From positions 19,661,274 to 19,725,273 of the forward strand of contig OY986970.1 of the NCBI GenBank assembly GCA_963920575.1: a DNA stretch of 64,000 nt. The letters run 5' to 3'. This document shows positions 11,606-22,990 of this stretch, in pieces. This DNA is from Narthecium ossifragum (taxonomy: Eukaryota; Streptophyta; Magnoliopsida; Dioscoreales; Nartheciaceae). The notes under the pieces were generated by a model that was not told the DNA's origin, made no database searches, and was given only the letters and a program-made list of their open reading frames with translations. Both the position numbers and the translations under genes were made by a program. Positions within the stretch are counted from its first letter, which is position 1. Each line of letters starts with the position of its first letter.

Positions 11606-13960
11606 TTTGTAATCACATGAGCCAGAGGAGATTAATTTTAACTATATATAAGCTTTCCCCGATATCCCTCCTTCCCTCTCGCCAACAGCCGTTCTCTCGC
11701 TTCTCATCCCCCAGGGTACCTTCCTCCGCCCCTTCTCCCTCCCCGATTCTCCGAGATCCCGTCGTCCTCCCTCTTCCCGGCGCTCTCTCAGTCAACCTCT
11801 CGCCGGAACGCCGTCCCGACCTTCGTCTCTCCTTTGGTTACCATTCCATTCTTCGCTGGTAACCCTAAACCCGATCGACAGCCTAACCCTGTTATCCCCT
11901 TCTCCCTCCCTCCCCTCTCGCCAAGTCCTGGGTCGCCCTCCCTCTTCCCGGCATATAGAACCCCTTTAGTTAGCCTTTTCTCCCGTTAGGGCACGGCTGC
12001 GAGAGAGATCAAGAGAGGTGAGCGGCGACCCGATCGGGTAAGAGAGGGAGACCGCGGCTAGAGGAGAGATCTCCGGCGACGACCGTGGCCGGAGTCGGAT
12101 TCCTTCCCCTGTTCGTGGGTTACCGGAGGCTTGAGGTCCTCCTCCAGATCCTCCTATTTTTCCTCGATTCTTCTGATGTTGGTTTGGATTTTTTTTACTG
12201 GTTGTAGTTGGGTTTCAACGAGATTTCCTCCTATGTGGTTAAGAACATCTGATTTTTTCGTCATTCTACATATTTAACCATCATTTTACATTAGTCTTCT
12301 TTGTAACTTCGAACTAAGTTTTAGTCATTTGAAAGATAATCAGAGTCAAGGACAGAAGATTTTGGAGGACATGTCTGCAATTTGAATAATTTTACAGAAG
12401 CTTTTTACACAATTAGGTAGGTATAAGTGTCAAAAAGTTCCAGGGTACCTCACACTCCACACCCTTCTGCACTGTTGAATTATTATATGACACTGATCAT
12501 CATTCACAAGAGGCCTATTGAAATTGTTTTTTGACCAGCTCAAGATGAGATAAGCTTATATTTTTCATAGAGTTTGGTATATTTGATTTCTTATTTTACT
12601 GCTTATATTTTACTGCTGCTCATCTATGGAGATTGGCAGGCCACCAATTGAAGCAATCTTTTATTTCTTTATCCTTTTCCCCTGCTGCAATTGCACAGGT
12701 TAAGCCTCCCTTTTATTTCTTTCTCCTTTTCCCCTGCTGCAATTGCCAGCCAGCCCAGCTGACCACCATTGTTGTAGTGTACTCCTTTGAACCATTTCAA
12801 ATTTGTTCATGTGTGTTCTTCCTATATTTTGGTTAATTTATCATGTTTGCCACTAAAACTAATATATTTGTTCATGTGTGTTCTTCCTATAGTTTGTTCA
12901 TGTGTGTTCTCTATATAACCATCTCCCCGAAGTGTTTTGCATGTATACGTTTAGATCCAATATGGATTGGTCCCTCCACGTGTTTGTTGGTTTGCCCCAA
13001 CGAAGGAGCTCTAGATGCCCAAAGCAACCAATTCTCTTTTTGTGGGACTCTCTACCAAGTAATAGAGAGGATTACTCAAAGTCATGGATAAAAGGGTTGT
13101 GTGAGAGAGATAATTACATCAGCCTTTGGGTTTTAATTAGGAAAAAATTTATTTCGTTTGCCATTTTTGTTGTAGTTTGCAGTTTTTGTGTTTAGCTTTA
13201 AGCTTTTACCATATTTCAATATATTATTTAGCACTTACTGGTGACTATATTTCAGTGACAATTTCTATTCAATGTAACGTAATGCAGAACTGAATTAGGT
13301 AGCCTTTAGATAAGAATAGATAGTTGATCAGAGGGATTAGATTGCATATGATTAGATAGTTGATCAGCAAAATTGTGATTCTCTTTCACATTTGATGTTG
13401 TTGAATACAATGGCTTCAAGAAGGGCATTGCTTATACTCTTTGGGGTTGGGATGTTTACTTAAAAAATGATGGTGTTTGGGCCGTGTTAAGGGTCATATA
13501 GAAAACTGTTCGGACTTCTCAAATTTTGCAGTTGATGGGATCAACTCCCAAAACCTAGAAGTAGGGAGTTGACCTAATAGGTTATTTAAAGTTCTAATTG
13601 GTGTTCCAAAACCAAGTCCTGGTCGATTTGGAACCATGTGTTCACAGCATATGTGCCTCTAAATAACTTACTTGCAACTGTGAACATACTTCACTCTGCT
13701 CTCAAAAGTTTATTTCTTTCTATATGACTGTTCTCCTAATCTGATCACCTAATCTGATGTGCAGCTAATCTTAATTATAACTAACTAATGTTGATACTAT
13801 GTTAAACACCTTGTCCTCAAACATGCTCACCTAATCTTAATTATAACTAGCATAATTGCTTCTACTGATGCAATGGAAATTCACCTAAGATTCGTGATTG
13901 ACTGCAGGTTGTTGCAGACAAAAAATTTTAGCTCCTGCTGGCTAATTTCATATTCAGCGT
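11606..13960. other. Intergenic, no recognised gene
   Basis: A TATA-like TATATATAAG (11643-11652) is followed by a pyrimidine-rich leader (about 11660-11960) and GC-rich purine-rich sequence to about 12130. This resembles the promoter/leader of a plant gene or an LTR. No extended ORF follows. A duplicated segment with CCCCTGCTGCAATTGC lies at 12670-12750. It could be a remote promoter and 5' UTR for the gene at 14062, but no splice chain can be demonstrated. Confidence 0.4.
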
Positions 13961-13970
13961 CATTGTAAAT

Positions 13971-13985
13971 GGCCCATTTGGCCCA
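13971..13985 (+). promoter_or_regulatory. Two GGCCCA (site II) elements
   Basis: GGCCCAT occurs twice, at 13971 and 13980, 77-91 bp before the start codon at 14062. Site II/GGCCCA elements are common in proximal promoters of broadly expressed plant genes and are bound by TCP factors. A proximal promoter here is inference. Confidence 0.45.
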
Positions 13986-14061
13986 TTTATCACATTTATA
14001 TTCAACTCGAGTTCAAGCATGGTACCGAGCAATGGCTTCTTAGAGCCGACCTTACCCAAAA

Positions 14062-17000
14062 ATGGATCCCAAAGCCTCAGCGAAATCGAAGCGAACACAA
14101 TCACAGCAAGCGCGTAGGAACCATCCCACGCCATCTTCCACCGCCCACAAGAAGAAGCCCGGTGGCGACGAGAAGCCCCGGCGAGCCCACCATCCTGCTC
14201 TCCCGACCAATTGGGATCGCTACGGCGAGGACGGCGATGAGGAGGTGGCTGATGGTTCCACTGAGGCCACCAAGCGGGGTGATGCCGAGATCGCTCCCAA
14301 AAGTAAAGGGGCGGACTTCGCGTACTTGGTCGAACAGGCTCGGTCGCAGTCGGCGGGGGTCCAGTTCTCGTCGCCTTTTGATGAGATTCCTGATGGTAAT
14401 TGACTCTTTTTTGGGCTTTCTACGGGGTTTTGTAAAGTGGGTAGTGGTGAAATATGGAGGTTAGTTTGGAAAAATATGAGGGCCCCTCCTGTTGCATCCT
14501 AAGTTGCAAGTGATTATTAAAATATAGCAGCATTCAGACAACATATATTTTGTTGTTCTCATCTCCTGGATTTCCAAGATACATACTTTTTTTGGAGGGC
14601 TCTTGTTGTTGTTTCTTCACGTTGTCACTTGCTCCTTATAAGCTACCTTTAAGGAGGAACTATAGATGGTATTATGTTGTTAATTGTTTTACTTTAGTGC
14701 GTCAATATTATCCTCGTGATGGGTTCACTGCAACCTCATTATGAACCATAGCTATGTTTTGGTGGGATAATTTGCAATTCTCATACTTCTAAGCCTGTCC
14801 TTTTGAGAATATTGACTTTGTTAGCTGGTTCAGAGTTTATGCAGGGGGTAAGCTCACTGCTTTCTGCCAGGGGAAAGGGCCTTTTATTGTCCTGTGAAGA
14901 AGACGATTTCATTGTTGACGATGATTCTTCATCAACTTTTGAGGTAAGAACAAATCAACATATGCATTTTTTTTATCCAGGAGCCAGGTGGCTCTGTTTT
15001 TGTTGCCTTGGATGCTGCCAATTACTGAGCGAGGGTTGTATAGTTGATATAAATAGTTTCAAATTCTGTTTAACTTATGTTTTGATATAATTATCTGAGT
15101 TTTACTGGCTGAATGAAAATAGATTGTTGATTCAGTTAGCTTGTCTATTTAGCATTGCTTTTACGATTTCCGATTCCTTCTTGCTCAATAAACAATAGTG
15201 AGGAAACTGACACGAACTGATTTGGGCATTCTGATCCCAGATCAGGGGATACTAATTCTCTATGGAACTGGAGATCTGAATTACTGAGTTTTGCTTGGAT
15301 CTGTTGCCCTTTTTTGTTGTTTCTTGATGTTTATTTTGTGCACATTAACATCTAGCCAACTTAAATTGGGAATTCCTGCGCAGCAGGTGACTTATTGGCC
15401 AACTGGTTCTTCTATAGAAAACCTGGGAATGTGCAATGGCAATCTAACTTGGTCTTTGATAGCATGTTCGATTAGCTTGCTGAGTTGGTGCCCAAGTTGT
15501 TGTCTTGGTGGAAAGTATTTTAGGGCCTAGTTAAGGATCAGCCTGATAGAAGACAGTTCTAGGTATTAATAGACTTTGTCGTGTCTCTGATGGATGAAAC
15601 CAGAGAAAGCCGTGGACAAAATCGGATTCGCAAGTCACCTCAGGGCTGTGCTTTCTCAATGCTCCCTTTGTTTTCAGGCCATTGTAAGTGATTGGTAACA
15701 TTTGCCCGAATTGTTAAGATGGTAGGAGTGTAGAACTGACAGTTTGGACTTCGTGGCCGGGAGTGACTTTGGCGTGCCATTGTCAGCTGTGCAGTTTGTT
15801 TCTACTAGTCTTATTTAGACAGCTGTTTTGTGGGTCATTGACATATCCTTAACAGACTCCAAGCTTAAAATATTTGGCTCTGATGAGATTAGCATAATTA
15901 AAGCTACTGAGTACTCTACATCAATTGATATGATAATTATTTTACGTCACTCATTTTGTGAGAGTCCACTATGACTGACAAAGGTCAGCTGTGTAGCTGT
16001 GAGCCTTGTGCCATCTGGAAGAGCTATGGAAGTTGTAAAACCAGTGATTATAAAGAGAGCCTTAGTCAACAAAACACTATCTGAATTTATTCCTACCATT
16101 CCATCCTGGGTGTAAAGAGTCCCTGCTCTTCTTCTCTAGCTGTGCCTGTCATTATTTTAAAACACCTTTAACTACTGGGGATTCTGATCATGGAGATCTT
16201 ATATTATTTATTCTCAAGCCTGGACCAGATGTTCAAACTGAAGAATGGTTTTGGCTTGGTATTGTTGTACTGGCTTATGATTCTTATGCATAATTTTCTC
16301 TGATTTTTTCAGGTCCCTTTCCTCTCCATGGATTTGCATGCTCTTGCTGCACAGCTATCAAAACTCAAATTATCACAAAGGTTGTTTATCGAAGCAGATC
16401 TGCTGCCTGAAGAAGCAGTACGTATTGTTATAACTGAAGTGTGTATAACCAGCATCGTGACTGCTGATATTCCTTCCAGTCATAACCTCATTTGACACAC
16501 TGGACTTTTCTCTGTTAAAGTACAATATATGAAGGAAATCATAATGAACTCCACTATGTAAGTAACTTAGATGTGAAGGTGACAAACATGACTAAAGCCA
16601 GCATTTTATCATTAAGCTTTGGCCTGCTTTCCCTTGTTACTAAAAGAAACATGTAGTAAAGGACGATGATGCACGCCTGCTTAGTTGCCATAGCATTGTC
16701 TACTCCTTAAATCATCTTTACTTGAACATTTTTTGTCAATATATTGTGCTAACATCTCAATGAAATGAAATATAAGAGATCTTAAAGGAGTGACTAATCT
16801 CTTGTGTGGACTCTATGGTTGCTATCAGGAAATTGAAGAGTCAAAAGAGACTGATCCTTCTGAGCAGTCGCAAATGTCCATACCAAGTGTAGGTGAGTAT
16901 GGTTCGGCTTCATCAGCCTTCTTCAGGAACCTAGATTCAGAAAAAGATGCAAGTGCGCACAATGTTGGTGCAAGTTCTGATGCTTTCAATGATCTGGAAA

Positions 17001-17713
17001 TCTTACAAAGAGCAGAGGTGGAGCAACAAAACCTCCAATCTGGTCTTAGTCAGCCCTCACATATAGGTCTGATGAAGAATTCGGAGCAATTGGAGGATTC
17101 TGAAAGGGTGAAATCTCAGTTGTCCACAGGTCAAAATACAAAATGGAGTGGAACTCGATTTCAGGCCACAGCAGCAGAGGCAGAGCTTGACCTGCTTCTT
17201 GGTTCATCTGGTGATGCTACCGTTTCAAGCCCAGTGGCAGATGGCCCATCAGTCGACGATCATTATGCTGCCCACAATCCTATGTTTGGTTCTTTTGCTC
17301 CATCAGTACCGCTGTCTGGTCAAAATGACTCCTTGGGGCAAGCTTCAGCGACCTCTTTTGATGATGATTTAGATAGCCTTATTGGCAGCTCTCATGCACA
17401 TCTGCAAACTGATATTATGCAAGGAGCGATAGTGAAGAAAGGGCGACCGCAAACTTCTCCAGTCCCCGAGCTGCATTTAACTAATAACAACTCTCAACTT
17501 TTCAAAGACCATGGCAGAAGAGAAGCACGGGACTTCAATCAGGGCAGTGTTTCTAGTTTTGACCCTTCGCCAGCCGAGGCAGAGCTTGACATGCTTCTGG
17601 AAAAATTCGGTGCAACCGGTCTTTCTAGCTCAGCTGGATGCTCCACGTCACCACCTTCAGCAATTTCTTTCGATCAGGATCTCGATGATTTGCTTGCAGA
17701 AACTTCATTATGA
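14062..17713 (+). CDS. Uncharacterised plant protein with acidic repeats, four exons
   Basis: Consistent splice sites give exons 14062-14395, 14834-14943, 16313-16417 and 16829-17713, which join in frame to about 477 residues. The GAG codon is split across intron 1 (phase 1); the other introns are phase 0. All introns are GT...AG. The N-terminus is basic (MDPKASAKSKRTQSQ), followed by PTNWDRYGEDGDEE and SKGADFAYLVEQARSQS. Exons 2-3 encode SSLLSARGKG and a leucine-rich stretch, LHALAAQLSKLKLSQRLFIE, which is the best candidate for a folded segment. The acidic C-terminal half is low in structure and repeats a motif: AEAELDLLLGS (about 298), SFDDDLDSLIGSS (about 359), AEAELDMLLEKFG (about 430) and SFDQDLDDLLAET at the end. 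No signal peptide or membrane segment is seen. I recognise the layout as a conserved plant protein of unknown function and assign none. It is convergent with the glutaredoxin gene. Confidence 0.85.
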
Positions 17714-18150
17714 CTAAACCTTTAATACCAGAGTAGGTAGATGCATGTATCATTCAATACCATATAGAAAAAAGCAATTGTTTCGTAACATATCTAGTTT
17801 TGTCTTAGTATTCTTGAACAGCCTTGGAATCTCGACTTTGGCATGGTTCTTAACCCCTGCACTATATGGAAGTGTGTGACCTTTAGATGATCTCAAGAGG
17901 CAGCTTTGGAAGACATGATTTTTGCTTGGAGTTTCTATAATTGCTACTTGGATTGAGATAGTTGTTATGGCAATGATTTGGATCCGCTGCATCTTTTCAA
18001 AACACATTCCAAAATTCCAGAATAATCTATATTCGCTATTACAAATTTTGGAAACTAGAAAAGCTAAATAAAGGGGGAAAAATCTAAAAATCCTGATTCC
18101 TTGAGGCAAAACAGAAAAAGAAGACGAAAAAGGTAGGAGAATCGAAACGA
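17714..18150. other. Intergenic between convergent genes
   Basis: This holds the 3' untranslated regions and terminators of the 477-aa gene (+) and the glutaredoxin gene (-). No further ORF of note and no transposon ends were seen. Confidence 0.6.
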
Positions 18151-18624
18151 TCATAGCCACAGGGCTCCGGCGTCCTTCAGGATCGGGACGAGCTCGCCGG
18201 AGATGTGCGTGGCCATGAGCCGATCAACTCCCCCGACCAGCCTCCCCCCTATGAACACCGCCGGGAGCAGCGACCTCGCCTCCGCTGCCGCCGCAGCAGA
18301 GGAGGAGGCATCCGACTCCGCGATCCAGTCGGAGATCGCCGCGGCCGCCGCCTCGCTCCCGACCTCGCACACCGCCGGATTCACCCCGAGCCCCTGGAGC
18401 AGCCTCCTGGCCACGTGGCACATGCAGCACCCGCTCGTCCCCACCACCAGCACCGGCGTCTCCGCTACCATCCTCCGTATACCCTCTCCTCCCGCGCCGC
18501 CGCCGTACGACGAAGAGGACGACAGCGACGAGGACGAGGACGAGTTCGACGGCGACGGATCCCCCCCGCTCGCCGGCGGCGAGGCCCACGGACTCCGGCT
18601 CCCGTACGGTACGCCCCCTCGCAT
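18151..18624 (-). CDS. CC-type (ROXY) glutaredoxin
   Basis: A 157-residue intronless ORF. After a Ser/Gly-rich N-terminal extension (1-50), the glutaredoxin fold runs from RMVAETPVLVVGTSG. The active site is CCMC (66-69), the hallmark of the land-plant-specific class III family. PAVFIGG (121-127) carries the cis-Pro loop, and GGVDRLMATHISGELVPIL forms the GSH-binding side. The protein ends in ALWL, the C-terminal motif ROXY proteins use with TGA bZIP factors and TOPLESS-type co-repressors. Family members act in nucleus and cytosol in flower development, hormone cross-talk and nitrate or stress responses; which applies here is unknown. The start at 18624 is the first ATG before the Ser-rich extension and fits a TATA box 84 bp upstream. 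Third codon positions are strongly GC-biased. ORFs on the opposite strand are shadows. Confidence 0.95.
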   Translation of the reverse strand: MRGGVPYGSRSPWASPPASGGDPSPSNSSSSSSLSSSSSYGGGAGGEGIRRMVAETPVLVVGTSGCCMCHVARRLLQGLGVNPAVCEVGSEAAAAAISDWIAESDASSSAAAAAEARSLLPAVFIGGRLVGGVDRLMATHISGELVPILKDAGALWL

Positions 18625-18707
18625 CCTTCGTTCCAGAGATTCTTAACAAAAGACTTCGAACAAACCCCAAAAAAATTTATAGACACGAAAGGAGTACGCG
18701 GGATCGG

Positions 18708-18715
18708 CTTATATA
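18708..18715 (-). promoter_or_regulatory. TATA box of the glutaredoxin gene
   Basis: On the minus strand the sequence reads TATATAAG, 84-91 bp upstream of the start codon, implying a 5' UTR of about 50-60 nt. A weaker TATAAAT lies closer, near 18675. Confidence 0.6.
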
Positions 18716-18723
18716 GTGCCGAG

Positions 18724-18954
18724 TGACGTGACGGGGATTCGCGGGTGACGTCATAAGTAGTTAGGAGATGCCTACAAAACCGGCTCGAACCCACACGCGT
18801 AGCGATATGTCCATTGGATGACGTGGGATCGCATCGGCCTTCGGTCGTGGGAGGGCCCCACCGCCGAGTCAGGAGAGGAGACGCCCCTCGTTTTAAGTAA
18901 GTACGTTGACGTCACTGGCCGGTTCTCATTGGCGGTGGTCCGCGTTGCGTGACG
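18724..18954 (-). promoter_or_regulatory. Cluster of six TGACG (as-1/TGA) sites
   Basis: TGACG cores read on + lie at 18724, 18729, 18746, 18819, 18907 and 18950. Those at 18746-18753 and 18907-18914 are the full palindrome TGACGTCA. The 18819 site reads TGACGTGG, an ABRE/G-box-like variant. TGACG is the binding site of TGA-class bZIP factors, the known partners of ROXY glutaredoxins. All are within about 330 bp of the start codon. Confidence 0.6.
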
Positions 18955-18960
18955 TTAGCA

Positions 18961-19991
18961 TTAGAATGGTCTGTGTCTAATTAGCGCACGAAAAGGACGG
19001 TGTGGTGGTGGATTGATTGTCTCGATGCGATTGGGTCCGTTGATTTTGGTTAGCGTGGTGGACTTCGCATTCACAAACGTGACACACGACACATAAATAA
19101 CCTTAACCACCACACAATTATTCCCAAATTTAAAAATATATACTTGTAATAGGCGTTTTTTATGCACAAAAATAAATAAGAAAATTATGAAATTAATAGA
19201 GAATCCAATCACTGTCACGCCGGACGATTCAGGTGGCGATTCTTACCTGGAATACCCTTCCTAGGAATTATCAAAACTACATTTGACCAAGATGATGATG
19301 CAGGACCAAGCCCAGACCTGACCGAGTCCGATCCGGAGCAGCTCCCTAAGCGATCCGGACGCGTTCGGACTCCATCCGTCCGACTCAGATCTCCGTACAA
19401 TCCCGACCGTCGGATGGGCATAACTTTCGCTCACGACGTCCGATCGGGGCGTGCGACCAGTCCAAACGACCGGCTCGACGAGCCCGTCATGATTCATCGG
19501 AGATCGAAGATCTCTTCATGACCTTCACCTCCGAATCTCCAGATTCCTTTTCCTTTGGCTTAAAATCTCGTTTTAGTGAAAAACTTTCCTTTTTATGTAG
19601 TTTTATCGGTCTTTTCATTTTTAGCAAATTTCCTATTTCTAGTCGGTTTTCTCCTCTTTGAATTCTGGATTTGGTTACTTGAATTAGGTTAATTATGTTT
19701 GAGTCCATGTATGAGTTGGTCTGGTCTCTCCTTAACCTTATAAAAGGATATCTTAGGGTTTGTAATGGGAGTTTGGATGAATGAGAATTAGGGTTTTGGT
19801 TTTCTCCCCTTGAGAAAATCTGGTTGTCTCTCTCATAGAGAGGTTCACGTTTACCCTGCGCCAGATGATCAGAAACCTCATCATCATCCTCTAATCTATT
19901 TAGGTTATGCTAAATAGATAATTAATTAGTGGAGTGGGGTAAGTGTTTAGGGCAAATTTGGATAATTAATTATTAAATACTTAATTAGTGA
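18961..19991. other. Intergenic, LTR-like remnant
   Basis: A TGTCACGCCGG start-like word lies at 19213, GC-rich sequence with CCGATC words at 19290-19480, and a TATAAAAGG at about 19739 followed by a leader-like stretch to about 19900. No terminal pair or target duplication could be matched and no gene is recognised. Confidence 0.35.
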
Positions 19992-19999
19992 AGTGAGGT

Positions 20000-21118
20000 T
20001 AGAGGAGGCAATTCGGGTTCACGGGTCGGGTTGAGCACCGATATCCTGACCCATATGCCCAACCAGAACTCAACCCGTTTAATAAACGGGTCCGATTTAT
20101 AAACCCAAACCCGACCCATTTATAAACGGGTCGGGTCGGGTCAACCCGACTAACCCGTTTATGGGTAAAAACAAAAGAAATACAGCGCAGGGAGCAGGAG
20201 AGAGAAGCTCATCAGTGACGGTGACCGCGAGCGGCTAGGGGGCGGCTGGAAGGTGGATCACGCCTGGGGGGCGGCCGGGAGGAGTCGCGGTCGCCCGGTG
20301 GGCGGATCTGGTGGGTGGACGGCGCCGGGAGGCATCAGGTGGTTTGATGCCTGGATCCGATGGAGGAGCAGAGGAGCTCGATGGAGGTCAGAGCCGCATC
20401 GGAGTGGGAAGAGGGGCCTCTGGTGGCCGAGATCAATGTCGCCATCTACCCCTTCACCTCCATCTTCCTCATCGTCTTCTGCTTCCTCCCGTCCTTCTCC
20501 CTCTTCTCCGGCTTCTTCATCATCCGATATCGGATGAAGTCATGGAGCTTGGGAACTTGGCAAGGGAGATGCCAGTGGACTTCGGAGAAGGGCTGGGAGG
20601 GGAGGAGATCAGTGGAGGGCGGAGGCCGCGGAGTACCAGGTGGAGATCGCGAGGGGAGGGGGAGATCGCCGCGAGGGGAGGGGCCGAGGGGGAGATCGGG
20701 GAGATTGCTGCGAGGGGATGGGGAGATTGGTGAGATCATGGTGATCGCCGCGAAGGGAGGGGGAGAGGGGGGGATCGGGGAGATCGTCACTAGGGGAGAG
20801 GTCCGATCGGGGAGATCGCCGCGAGGGGAGAGGGGGAGATCGGAGATCGGGGAGATTAGGGAGATCGGGGATCAATGATCGGGGCGTCAGGCGAGTGACG
20901 ATCGAAAGGGGCGAGTGTGACAGGCGAGGGAAGATCGCGACAGGCTAGTGGCGACAGGGGGAGAATGATGGTGATTGGTTAAGCCCTAAACCCTTAATTA
21001 AACAGGTAAACGGGTCGACCCGTTTATGACCCGAACCCGATTATATCAAACCCAAACCCGTTTATCTCGGGTCGGGTCGGGTCGGATTCACGGGTCATGA
21101 CCCGGATTGGCACCACTA
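20000..21118. mobile_element. Non-autonomous hAT-type transposon with 8-bp TSD
   Basis: An exact 8-bp duplication AGTGAGGT flanks it (19992-19999 and 21119-21126). Terminal inverted repeats are TAGAGGAGGCAATTCGGGT on the left and, inverted, TAGTGGTGCCAATCCGGGT on the right (4 mismatches in 19). Dense subterminal CGGGT/ACCCG repeats occupy 20020-20165 and 21000-21105, as expected of Ac-like hAT transposase binding regions. The 1119-bp element encodes no transposase. Its middle is GC-rich cargo. Confidence 0.88.
20590..20880 (+). repeat. G-rich short tandem repeats in hAT cargo
   Basis: Degenerate units of GGGGAGATCGCCGCGAGGGG type are repeated, with many GGGG runs that could form G-quadruplexes. 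The 172-codon ORF through it (20360-20878) is low-complexity and is not called a gene. Confidence 0.6.
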
Positions 21119-21126
21119 AGTGAGGT

Positions 21127-21598
21127 GCATGTGGATGACTATGTTGAGGGTAAATTTGGGATATGATACCCAAAATAGGTGGTGTATTCAGTATTTTTGG
21201 TTATTTCAAACTTACTTGAGGTGTATTTAGAATTCGGGGTATACTTAGAAAGCTGGGTTTATTTAGAATCACCCTTCAAGATGACGTCATGCTGCTTGGT
21301 AGGCTGGTTCGGGTGGACACGTGAGGGCATCATACTGAAGCAAACCGTGTGGTTCGTGGGCTCGCTGATTGGACGATGCCGGGAAGGCACCCCTGGGACG
21401 TACAACTAGAAAGGATGACCTCATAGGTTGGTGTCCAATGGGGGTTATGATATGAATTCGGTGGGCCTCTGATGCGGTATGCATCGGTTGATTAATCGAT
21501 GCACACATGAACCGTTGGATCATTGATCCGGGTTGCCTCCGAAGATCACGAGCAGATTAACGGAAAAAGGTGGGGACCACATGATAGGGATTGAAAAC
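21127..21598. other. Intergenic, no gene seen
   Basis: Ordinary mixed sequence between the hAT element and an LTR remnant. No motif or transposon end recognised. Confidence 0.5.
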
Positions 21599-22990
21599 TG
21601 TCGCGGCTTAACGCGTCCGATCAAAATTATAAATTTATAATCAAACTATTAACTAACTACTTTGGGGGTAGTTAGCGGTGAGTCCGAGTCGAATCCACAG
21701 GGAATGTGTATGCAACAAATTAAATTACTAAACTCAATCTAAGTATTCCTACCAATAAGTTGTGAAAAAGATTCAAAATTTGAATTAAACTAACTTTAGA
21801 CTAAAAGATTTATAAATGCAAGAAAAGGAACCAAGAAATTCTTAATCCGTAACAAAGGTTCTACTAGGTCTTCCTAGGATTAGAACTAGTGAACCAAACT
21901 GAATGACTCTCCTAACGGTTGATAAGTGAATGGCTAGTTCTCCCCATCACTCAACAAGGTTCGATTAGGATCCCTCGTCGGTGAGAACAATTATCTAAAA
22001 TTCGGTGACCTAATGATTAGTTCCGATCACCGCTAATGAATCCTCTGATTATGACCGATTCATCGTAAGAAAATAATCACAATATGGATTTCGGTGTAAG
22101 ATCGAGATGGTTCTAGCACCTCGATGGCCAAATCTATAAAGATAGGATAGATGAAGGATTAGGAATAGATTATAGAGGTTCTAGCACTATTAAATCCCTA
22201 ATCATGAATAAGATCTCCTCATAATATGAGATTCTATGGTTTTAGCATGATTCCCCTATTAGAAGAGTCAAATCCAAGCCCTAACATGCATAAACTCTAG
22301 ATCTAACACACATTAGAACAATCCAACCATTCATAAGTTAAATCAACACCAAATTCATAAAGAAATTAAAATCAATTCATACAAACCATTCAAGAAGGTA
22401 TGCAAATGGTAAATCCTAAAAATCCATAATAGAAACCCTAGTTACATCATAAGAATCTCATTACTAAAAGTTTAGCTACTCATCTTTTGGGTTTGATTCA
22501 TAGGAAATTAAAATCAATCTATAATGAAGATCGATCATTTATTCTTCTATCGCTTGCTGCGCCCCGTAAAGGATCGATCATCTTGATAGAAGATGATCAA
22601 TCATTTTCCTGTATTGTGGGTCACGCCTCGTGGATGATCGATCATTCCATGGATGAAAAATCGATCTTTTTCAAACCTTGCTCTCTGCCACTGTTGCCGC
22701 ACATAAATGATCGATCTTTTACCATTGTGAAGATCGATCCTTTGAACTATAGCTCTCTGTCAGGTAATGCACGTAAATAATCGATCCTTTTATGCTGTGA
22801 TGATTGATCATTTATGCTAGAATTGTCCAAATGTACTCGTTTTAACTCCGAACTTGATCTAACTCCTGCTAAGGTCTTTTGTACATGAAATAGGGTAAAT
22901 GTAATCAGTGAAGCACTGTTTAAAGACTAACAAAGCCAAATTACAATAGTGATTTATGCACTTTTCAAGTTTTATCACAACATACGATGA
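21599..22990 (-). mobile_element. Long-LTR-type solo LTR or remnant
   Basis: On the minus strand the distal part contains CCCTGTGGATTCGACTCGG near 21690, the signature of Tat/Athila-type LTR 3' ends. The LTR end is probably the TG at 21599. The other end (about 22990) is not fixed by a target duplication. GATCGATC/ATCGATC words recur between 22520 and 22790, 200-470 bp from the inferred LTR start. No coding content. Confidence 0.55.

Noticed and set aside
11643..12200. Promoter and first exon of a separate gene
   Set aside because: TATA and leader-like sequence are present, but no downstream ORF or splice chain could be shown.
18203..18726. Long ORFs on + opposite the glutaredoxin (147 and 173 codons)
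   Set aside because: Shadows of a strongly GC-biased real gene; no domain, and the minus-strand product is unmistakable.
20360..20878. 172-codon ORF in the hAT element as a transposase or captured gene
   Set aside because: Second half is GERGRS-type low complexity; no hAT dimerisation or RNase-H-like motif.
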